The notes below the pieces were generated by a model. That model was not told the origin of the DNA, made no database searches, and was given only the letters and a program-made list of their open reading frames with translations. Position numbers and translations under genes: made by a program. From Ophiosphaerella korrae (Eukaryota > Ascomycota > Dothideomycetes > Pleosporales > Phaeosphaeriaceae), in the NCBI GenBank assembly GCA_028456385.1, contig JALNQF010000002.1, positions 434,001 to 498,000 on the forward strand: a DNA stretch of 64,000 nucleotides. Reading direction: 5' to 3'. Positions 56,309-64,000 of this stretch are shown here, in pieces; within the stretch, counting starts at the first letter, position 1, and each line of letters starts with the position of its first letter.

Positions 56309-59300
56309 GACTCCAAGGCCTGTGTCTCATCCACTCGCCGAGTCGATGTGTTGGTACGACTTGGGCAGCTAAAAGGGTTCAGGAGCGGTGTAGGCTATGG
56401 ATACGGCTATTCTAGGTGTAGCAGGCAAATTGATGATTACAGCGTAAGGTCGTGAATGCGGTCGTAAGGCCCAATTGATGGTTGAATGTGCAGATGTCGG
56501 GGGTGGGTGTGCAAAGGAGCGATAGCAGCAGGGCAAGCAACGATACCAACAAGACTAGATCCGGCCCAAAAAGAATGACTGGGGTTAGATGGGGACGATA
56601 CAAGTCGAGGTGAGGGTGAGGTGAAGAGCAGGTGGTGGTGAAAGAGCGGCGCCCACAAGAGGTGAGTTGAGGAGAGAAGGAGCGGCTGGGCAGGATGAGT
56701 AGATGAGGCGCTGAGCAGTCTGCCTGAGGCGGTGGATATCTGGAGATGGCTGACAGGCCCTCCTATTGGCTGCACGCGCCGCTGTTGCACGGGTCAAGCC
56801 TGCGACGCCGGGAAGCAAGAGCCCCAGGGTTTGATTTGAAGCGCAGCCACCGCGTTTGACCTTGTGTACTGGCCGCCTTGACATTCCAGGTCGTTCCCTC
56901 TCCACAGCGATGCCTCGTCGCAGCGCTCTTCATGCGCGGCTGAAGCTGCTGCGTCGCACCGTCTTAGTGACACATGCGGGAGTTCGCAGCAGATCGTCGT
57001 GCTTCACATTCAGGAGAGCGCCCGCCGCACATTGAATAAAATCGCTGCATGCAACTTAGCCGTTTATTTACAGCTCAACAGGAGACCCTGTCGACAATCT
57101 GACTGTGGCCAATCATGCGCTCCGTCTTGGCCGTACCTGCATTAGCCGACCCCATATGGATCTAGCGGGAGCGCATCGGGACTAGATCTCTCATGCCTCT
57201 CTAGACGACACAACAAGCGCTGAAGCGCCGCTAGACCCCTGACGCCAATTGCAGAAGGTCTTCCTTGTGCGCTACCATCAATTTGCCATCTTGCCCATCA
57301 CAAGGCGCTGCTTCAACTCTGCCGGCAACTCATCAGACTCTACTGCATTGCGCTCGCCACCCCGAGCAAACTGCCTTCCGTCCTCTCCTTTTTCAGTAAA
57401 GTGGGCACCCTCCGGTCCAGATCCCAAGATCCGCCATCTTCATTTCCCGTATCCACAGGGCAGCCTCGTCGTTCATTTGTTCTTGTGCACGGCTTAGAGC
57501 GGAGCTATGCTCTGCATCCGGAGCCCCTGCTATGGAGCCCAAAGCGGGACGTTGGCCAAGGCTCATATCATACCAACACGTTCTTATATTAGCTTCGACC
57601 GCCTTGGGTCAGGCCTTCGTCATCTATCGAAATTGTGCAACTCCTGCAAGCCAAACTTGGTCACTGATGTCAGCCTCCTCCTTGCCTTTGCGTCAGTTAT
57701 GTCAGCTTGGCTTTCAAGGCGGAGTCACTTCGCTTGGCTGTCACACGAGGAGAGGTTGGCTTTGCAGTGTCTCTGAGCTTCGGAAATCAAGCTGTCTCGT
57801 TGTTGAATAGGTACCTAGGTATCGGTGCGTCCAAGAATATCGCTAACGCCCGGATCGACGTGGACAATCCCTTCATCTCACGCGCGAATTGTCCGTCCCA
57901 CCTACTAGAGCCTAGACTTCTTACTTGCTTTCGACTAATAAGGACATGGTTCCTGAGTCGAAATGATGCAATTGTAGATGTGAACGATTCTTATCCCTTA
58001 TCCATATACTTTGCGTGCAATCCTAGTGCTTCCGGTGAAGACACCATCGACTCGCAAGAGCACATGGGCCCCGCCACGCGGACAATTAGGCGGTCAAATA
58101 TATGTATTTCGAAATTTGATCTTGACTTGACCTACTTGTCACACCTCCTTGCATACTAGCCACTCTCTTCCGAGATTCTGGATTACGGTTCTTATTGATA
58201 AGTCCCGTCGCTTATCGCTCTATCGTCAACGATCATGAGTATTACATGTGACGCTTGATTGGGGTTTCTCGTGATTCCTGGCAAAAAAGCGGGAAAATCA
58301 CTTTTCTTTTGTTCATGGTCGATGCATACTATAGATACTATACTACCAAATAATTTAACTAGAAATCCCAGAATACCCTAGCTATACTTATAGATGCCTC
58401 CAAGAAAGGCTGTAGGCACTCAACTATCTTCTGGCTGCTTCATCTTAAGCGACTAACCTCCCACTTTTCTGGTTAACTGAGGAATCGGCCAGGCACGTAT
58501 TTTGTTTGCGTTCGCTTTCTAGAGTAGTCATTGGGGTAGTTTTTCATGTCTACAGATGAAGTCTCGTAGCGAAAGTGTATTCTTTGTAGTTGGGCTCTGT
58601 AAAATTAATATAGTTTAACACGTTTATGTCCCTCTTGTGGGAGTCTAATTGACGGTCTCCAAATTGAAAGGTCGTATCTTTCAATGCTCTGGAATCACCC
58701 TTCCGAGATGACTACATTGTAATAGAGTGATTTGTACGTTCAGCGAAATGTCCAGGTTCAGCAAACAGCCAGGATCTTCCCAATAGAAGCGAGAAACTCC
58801 AGTTGGTAGGATGCGAACACGTAGCTACCACTACCGCTACACCTTCGGCAGTCTCCCACAGTCCGGTCCGAGACTTTATTTCTTTGCGTCCTCGACCGAA
58901 AAGTGGCCTTGGGCCAAAAATTCTTGTTAAACCGATACTTTTCCTTCAAATTCACCACATTCTACCATACTACGAGGCATCAGCGGATCAGAAATTCGTT
59001 TTCGTTTGTTGCCGGTCCCAAGGATTGTGTGTATTGAATTGCTGTACACATTGTCATGTTTGCTTCAAGGTATGTTGAAGCACAGACCAAAGGAGTATTT
59101 GACGGTTGCGATACCAAGCCTGACTCTGTTGATAGACATATTGTGTCCACAGTCGTCGGACCATTCTCAAGAGGGGGACGGCTACCCCAAGATAGTGTGG
59201 AGCGACATGCTATTGAATTCACCGAGCTAAGCGGCGCATAATGATTATTGTGAAAAAAGCAGGCTCGTGACAAACCCCACACCCCGCTCCAAGCGAACTA

Positions 59301-59757
59301 AATAGCCACATCTGGTAGGCACAGCAGTAGTCCCGCCCACGCATGCGTGATGGGGTGACAAGCAAACAGATTACAGGCCATGTTGGCGATTTGCGGAGAA
59401 AGCGTGCCATGTGCAGCAAGGGCGTTGCACAGCGCAGCAGGAAAGGCGAACCGAGGGAACAGCGATCGATTGGTATGACGCACTGGCCAGTGCCCTCTGG
59501 TGGGCAAATCACAAACAACCAACGAAGACATACATAGACACCACCTTCACCTCCAGCAAATCCGTGGCCTGCCCTTTCCAGCTCCTCGCCTCTCCGCATC
59601 TTGCACGGCAGCCTGTACCTGTCTCTGCTCCACTCACCCGGTCCCTAGACGACACGCCCCTGGTCCTAGATCTGGTCCTTGCGCAAGTAGCACCCCGCCT
59701 GACCACCAGCACTTTGTGCTTTAAAGACCGACCTGAACCCTCGATACACCGAGTATC
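56309..59757. other. About 3.4 kb without a supported gene
   Basis: The left 600 bp is the promoter of the membrane-protein gene (GAGGTGAG-type purine-rich on the plus strand). From 57.2 to 59.2 kb only short frames are seen; the longest (57707-58159) has no ATG at its head and no motif. Positions 58310-58640 are AT-rich and look degenerate. The right end is the YPI1 promoter. Confidence 0.4.
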
Positions 59758-60316
59758 ATGTCGAATTCAAGCACCATGGAATCTGCTGCGACGACACGAA
59801 CTGTAACGCCGGCCCGGGAGGCAGGCAGTAGAACTATGCAGGTTAGGCCACAGCCTGTCTTGCGTCTCTCTGCGCCTTCGGGGGTGCTACGATTGAGGGC
59901 AGAGCCGGCTGAGCGCAGGCACATCCAATGGGCCGAGGATGTCATTGATAATGAAGGCATGGGAAAGAAGTCATCGAAAGGCATTGCATCACCCGTTGCG
60001 TCACCGTATGACTTATGCTGACATAGCCATAGTCTGCTGTATCTACCACAAGCCTCGCGCCGCCGACGAATCCTCAGACGACGGCTCTTCGGGCGACTCT
60101 TCTTCGGAATCAGAATCAGACTCTGAACCTGACAACAGCACAGCCAGGCCTAGTGGCGGGCTAGGTGGTCAGCGAGGACGGCGTCCACACGACCACGACC
60201 ATGGCGATTGTGAGCATAACCATGGAGAAGGCTCCAGCAAGCGACAGAAGCGCAACCGTCCACGACGAAAGCCCAGCCCCAATGCCTACGAGAAGGTGCC
60301 CAAGAGCAAGAAGTAA
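59758..60316 (+). CDS. YPI1: PP1 regulator Ypi1 / inhibitor-3
   Basis: Two exons (59758-59980 and 60033-60316) give 168 residues. The core is [22 protein letters not shown] joined by splicing to VCCIYHKP, the hallmark of the Ypi1/PPP1R11 family. HIQW fills the place of the RVxF-type PP1 docking site, and the Cys pair follows. The C-terminus is acidic/Ser-rich ([11 protein letters not shown]), then His-rich ([14 protein letters not shown], possibly metal-binding), then very basic ([12 protein letters not shown], nuclear signal). The protein holds PP1 (Glc7) with Sds22 and is needed for its nuclear localisation and mitotic function. The 52-nt intron (59981-60032) begins with GC instead of GT; no GT donor is available nearby, while the GCTGAC branch and CATAG acceptor are good. 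Confidence 0.93.
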
Positions 60317-60851
60317 ACTTGAGATATGATCACAATTTCATGATTTTCACGATGCCATTTTTTGCCATGGCTTACACGAGATGGAAGACATACTATTGAT
60401 CACTATCTGTGCCACACCAGCGCGGAGTAATTGGAGTTCACATAAAACAGATATAGGCACAACTCGCGATGGAGTAGCCGGCAAATCATCAGTCAAAGTA
60501 GACTAGACAAGACAAAAAATGCACATGCAGATGTGGTCCCACCCGCCACAAGGTTTTTATTTTGGCTTCTCCAGTCCCTTATTTGGCATGTGATGCTCCC
60601 TGCTATCGTTGGGGTCTGATTTATGGGTGGACGCAGGCATTTCCAGCTGTTGGCCCAACTACCTCTCAACATTGGGCAATGGTGCATAATTCCCTCTCAT
60701 GCTTAAGGCATTCAGCCGATCATCCCTGGCCGCGAATCGGATGTCGTTGGAACATACGCGGCCAATCGCTTGGGATGCGTTGTATCTCCCAATCCCCTCA
60801 CGACACAAGTGACTAACTGCAAGGCACTCATACTTTACCCCACGCGCGAGT
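60317..60851. other. Intergenic between convergent genes
   Basis: 3' flanks of YPI1 (plus) and DAD2 (minus). No gene seen. Confidence 0.45.
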
Positions 60852-61425
60852 TCACTCCACTGCAGCACTTGCATTGGCCTGCTCAATTACGGTAGGCGCA
60901 TGCTGCGTGGGGATGCGAACAAGAGTCTGAGGTAATGGAGGTGCGTCGGCCTCGGTCTTGGGTTCAACCTCTTCCTCCTCCTTTGGTTTTGGTAGTTTGG
61001 CTAGCACGAGTCAGACTATAGATGCGGTCATGCACAAGGAAACACTTACCTGATGCCATATTGATTGCGCGGAGAACATTGTGCCAATTTGAAAGGACTG
61101 CAGCGACCGCTGGAAGAGAGACACGTCAGTATTGTGTTCATGTATATATGCATCAATCAAATCTCCCCGAGGTTTGACCCAAGTGGTGTTCTCAGATCAA
61201 GAGCCAAGACCTACCCTCTGTGCCGTCCGACAAAGTCGAAAGTTTTTCAGCAAGCATTTGCATCTGATCTGCCAGGCCTCCACTCAGCGCCTGTAAGTCC
61301 TTGAGATTCGCAAGTTCAGCTTTCTTCTCTGCGATGCGGGCAAGCAGCACAGGCGATTGTTGCTGTGAGCCGCCCAGCGACTGGTTGCGTAGGTGTGACG
61401 GAAGCGGGCGCGTGTAGTTTGCCAT
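60852..61425 (-). CDS. DAD2: DASH complex subunit Dad2
   Basis: Three exons (61215-61425, 61050-61109, 60852-61000) with introns of 105 and 49 nt give 139 residues. The Dad2 domain is the coiled-coil stretch RIAEKKAELANLKDLQALSGGLADQMQMLAEKL (from about residue 29), followed after the first splice by VAAVLSNWHNVLRAINMAS, the family's second helix. The tail is acidic then polar. Dad2 is one of ten subunits of the DASH/Dam1 ring that couples kinetochores to microtubule plus ends in fungi. It is divergent from the shugoshin gene with 306 bp between starts, so both could be controlled together. Confidence 0.95.
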
Positions 61426-61592
61426 ATTTTTCTCTCTTCAGTTCTTGTAGAAAAACAAAAATTTAATACCAGTAGTCTTGGAGTCGTGCACACATGAAGT
61501 TCCCTTTCATAGGCAGTTCACAGCGCGTTTCTGCCCCACTCACGTGGTCTCGCACTATCCCTGTCACCTTGAGGCCTTAGCGTTGTTGCTAG

Positions 61593-61600
61593 GTAAACAA
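61593..61600 (+). promoter_or_regulatory. Forkhead-type site in the DAD2/SGO1 divergent promoter
   Basis: GTAAACAA matches the forkhead consensus (RTAAAYAA) that drives G2/M gene clusters in yeasts. It lies 168 bp from the DAD2 start and 132 bp from the SGO1 start. A match of this length can occur by chance. Confidence 0.35.
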
Positions 61601-61731
61601 CGCCCAACCTTTTTGATTGTGACGATAACGAGACGGAAACAACGATCGTGATAATTGCCAGCGGTACCGCGACCACGCACCCACGACATCCTGAATACTA
61701 TACTTAACACCTAAATACTTTTTCTGCGCAT

Positions 61732-64000
61732 ATGGCGCGACTAAACGAGCCGCCGATAGCGCCGCAGCCGTCGGCGGAAGCGATCGATGCTGGTAAGGCG
61801 GCTGCAGAGAGAATAACAAGAGCCAGAAGCTGACGACACGTGTGTACAGTCAAGAGACGGTTTCTGCGACAGAACCGCGAGCTTGCCAAGTACGTGTATA
61901 CCATGGTGGCGTTTTGCTTGCGACGATAGCTAATGTGCCACAGGACCAACTCACAACAATCCATCCGCATAAGAAGCCTCGAGAACGATTGCTCGCGCCT
62001 ACTTGCCGAAAACCTCTCTCTGCGCGAACAAGTCCTCCAGTTGCAAAATACCCTGGAATCGCACTCCTCGCGCCCTTCGTTTGAAAATATCGATGCTTTC
62101 AAGACGAAGTTGGAGGCTAAGATGCTGGAGTTGGGAGGATTGGTCTCAGAGCTCGGGCAGTTGAAAAAGGTAGATGAGCGACCACGATGCAGAAGCCAAT
62201 TAGCGGCGACGCGACGAAGTCCGGATGAAAGACAATGGAGGAGCGGATTGGGGTTGCAAGAGGTGGAGAATCAGATGATGCCTACAATTACAGAAGGGAA
62301 ACATTATCCAAGGCGAACAATTGGGTATGTCATACTTTTCACGGCCAAATTGGTCAATTGATGATTATGGATGTTTAATAGCTAACCGGACGCAGTGCGG
62401 ATGAAATAAATCAGATACTAGAGGATCCTGCCGGCCAGTCACCCGACATTGGGCCTCCACCAGTCTCGCGCTTCGAGAGCGGTGAACTTGTGCCATTCAA
62501 CCCAACCCAGGCAGCTGAGGAGCAGGTAGACGGACCTACCGAGGACGGCGAGCCTGCGCTATCGGTAAACCTAGAAACACGAAAGAAGAGGAGAGAAAGC
62601 GGGCCTAAACTCAATATCCGTCGCATGTCTTTATTCGAATCACCACCCGAAGCTGTTGAAGCAGAGGTTGCAAAGCCAATCACAAAGGTTGGCGCAAAGC
62701 GAAAGTTCAACGTGCAGGAGGATGAGGATAGCAATCAGTCTAAAGTTGAGCCTTTCAGATTTAGTCGCCGAAATGTCACTGCATCGGGGACTGAGGCATC
62801 TCATGAGGACTCCCGGCTACCTTCTCCGGAGCGTCCTGTGCTTGGAAGTAGTATGTTATGAATCACCTACTACTATTGCGTTCAGACTAACGATTTTAGA
62901 ACCCGTCAACACTGACCCCATCTTATCGCCTAAGAAGCAGCGCTCGTCCGCACAAGAAAAGCCTCAGAAACAACCTGTACTGTTGCCGAAGCCCCGCAGC
63001 CGCGCTCGCATCAACATCAATCGTACCATCACTCCTCCAGAGCTTCCGCTGGCTCCAATGCCCGACGAAATCTGCACTGCTGAAATTAATCTCGATGTAC
63101 TACCGCCAAAAACGCCTGCCCTAGAAAACGCCTTTTCTCCACCTACCACTGAGCCATCGACTTCCAGGCCAGAAAGTAAAGATACGCCACCACCTGGAGA
63201 TCTGAATGCGGCAGATCAAATAGGGGCAGGACGCCCAGGACGAAGGGCCCGCCCACAAGTTAGCTACAAAGAGCCAAGCCTGCATACAAAAATGCGACGC
63301 CCAGATGCTAAACTAGTTGATGCAATCGTTGAGCGAAGAACGAGTGTGGAGCCTCAAACTGCACCATCTACATCAAGCAAATCGGCTGTCAAAAGTGAAC
63401 CAAGTGATCAGCTGGGCTGGAAGCCAGTGTCGGCCATCTCTGGACGAACAATGGGAGAGGAGGCCGAGACTGGGAGTCCTCTCAGACAAAAGCTGGATAG
63501 GCGGGAAACGGGCCAGGATGGTAAAAACTCGCCTGTGTCAGATCTGATTGAAGTTAAGCCATCAACGGCGTCGAAAGCAATAACAGCCCTCATCAACGAA
63601 ACGAGTGTGGCGAAACGGAAAGCCTCTTCTTTAGTAAAGAACGCATCAAGGGAGGTAAAAGAAGAGGAAGATGAAAACAAAGACAATCTGGCAATCTTCG
63701 ACTTTACTGACTCATCCCCCGCCGAAACTGCAGTCAACCCACGTACACGTATCAACGATCTTGCAAAAGCTGCACGAAATGCGAGGCGCCATTCTTCTGT
63801 TCCTGCCTCACTACCTGAAGAGCGAAAATCAGGTCGATCCGAAAAGCCAGAAGGTGCTCTCCCATCCGTGCATAAGCGCACGGTAAGTGGAACTGTAAAA
63901 AGCTCTAGCACGACAAATTTGGGGAGGACAACAAGCAGCACGAGGCCAACCGGCGTGAGGGACAAGGACGCTGCACCCACGAATGTCCCAGCCAGTGGAA
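61732..64000 (+). CDS. SGO1: Shugoshin (5' part; continues past the window)
   Basis: Exons 61732-61792, 61850-61889, 61944-62324, 62396-62850 and 62900 to the window edge, with introns of 57, 54, 71 and 49 nt, all in phase. About 679 codons are visible. The N-terminal coiled coil (AVKRRFLRQNRELAKTNSQQ, then IRSLENDCSRLLAENLSLREQVLQL) is the PP2A-binding shugoshin domain. The C-terminal SGO motif is GRPGRRARPQVSYKEPSLHTKMRRP at about residues 421-445, split here only to name it: GRPGRRARPQVSYKEP and SLHTKMRRP. The region between is Ser/Pro/Glu-rich and disordered. Shugoshin protects centromeric cohesin from cleavage and helps bi-orientation. Downstream of the SGO motif a long charged tail remains open to 64000; the stop lies outside the window. 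Confidence 0.95.

Noticed and set aside
57707..58159. 150-codon plus-strand frame
   Set aside because: It has no ATG at its head and no motif, and it runs into AT-rich degenerate sequence.

Overview
The window is nuclear DNA of a filamentous ascomycete, most likely a Dothideomycete of the Pleosporales type. The reasons are short (45-105 nt) GT-AG introns with CTAAC/CTGAC-like branch sites, a Zn2Cys6 regulator, a CYS-3/MetR bZIP, DASH and shugoshin genes, a Sur7-type membrane protein, and decayed NACHT-WD40 and CorA-like accessory genes. Eighteen intact genes could be modelled by joining exons by eye. One more gene (shugoshin) runs off the right edge, and there may be an exon of another gene at the left edge.

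Layout. 1-6.6 kb: a DUF3984-like protein and a Siw14-type phosphatase, divergently transcribed. 6.6-16.7 kb: a metabolic stretch with an Upc2-like Zn2Cys6 regulator, an ABM-like protein, a secreted GH92 alpha-mannosidase, a secreted intradiol dioxygenase and a rhodanese. 16.7-22.1 kb: a decaying island with a broken CorA-like gene and a kinase fragment that has lost its DFG/activation segment. 22.1-25.8 kb: the Ras exchange factor CDC25. 25.8-33.8 kb: about 8 kb with no gene I can support. 33.8-39.0 kb: PSF2 (GINS) and ALG10 share a 212-bp divergent promoter, followed by a C2H2 protein. 39-42.2 kb: a second decayed area with a 39-bp inverted repeat and a degenerate NLR tail. 42.2-56.3 kb: a small conserved unknown, CHL4 and CYS-3 (divergent), a Tctex-type dynein light chain and VTC1 (divergent), a Sur7-family protein and a single-pass membrane protein of unknown function. 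59.7-64 kb: YPI1, then DAD2 and SGO1 from a 306-bp divergent promoter.

How the genes work together. Conserved housekeeping genes for mitosis, replication, glycosylation and trafficking alternate with gene-poor decayed patches. Four genes concern chromosome segregation or PP1 control (CHL4, YPI1, DAD2, SGO1), and the last three are adjacent. I did not find a convincing new defence or mobile system. The most unusual signals are the relic genes, the inverted repeat, a GC-AG intron in YPI1, and a tandem duplication that ends on the dioxygenase start codon.
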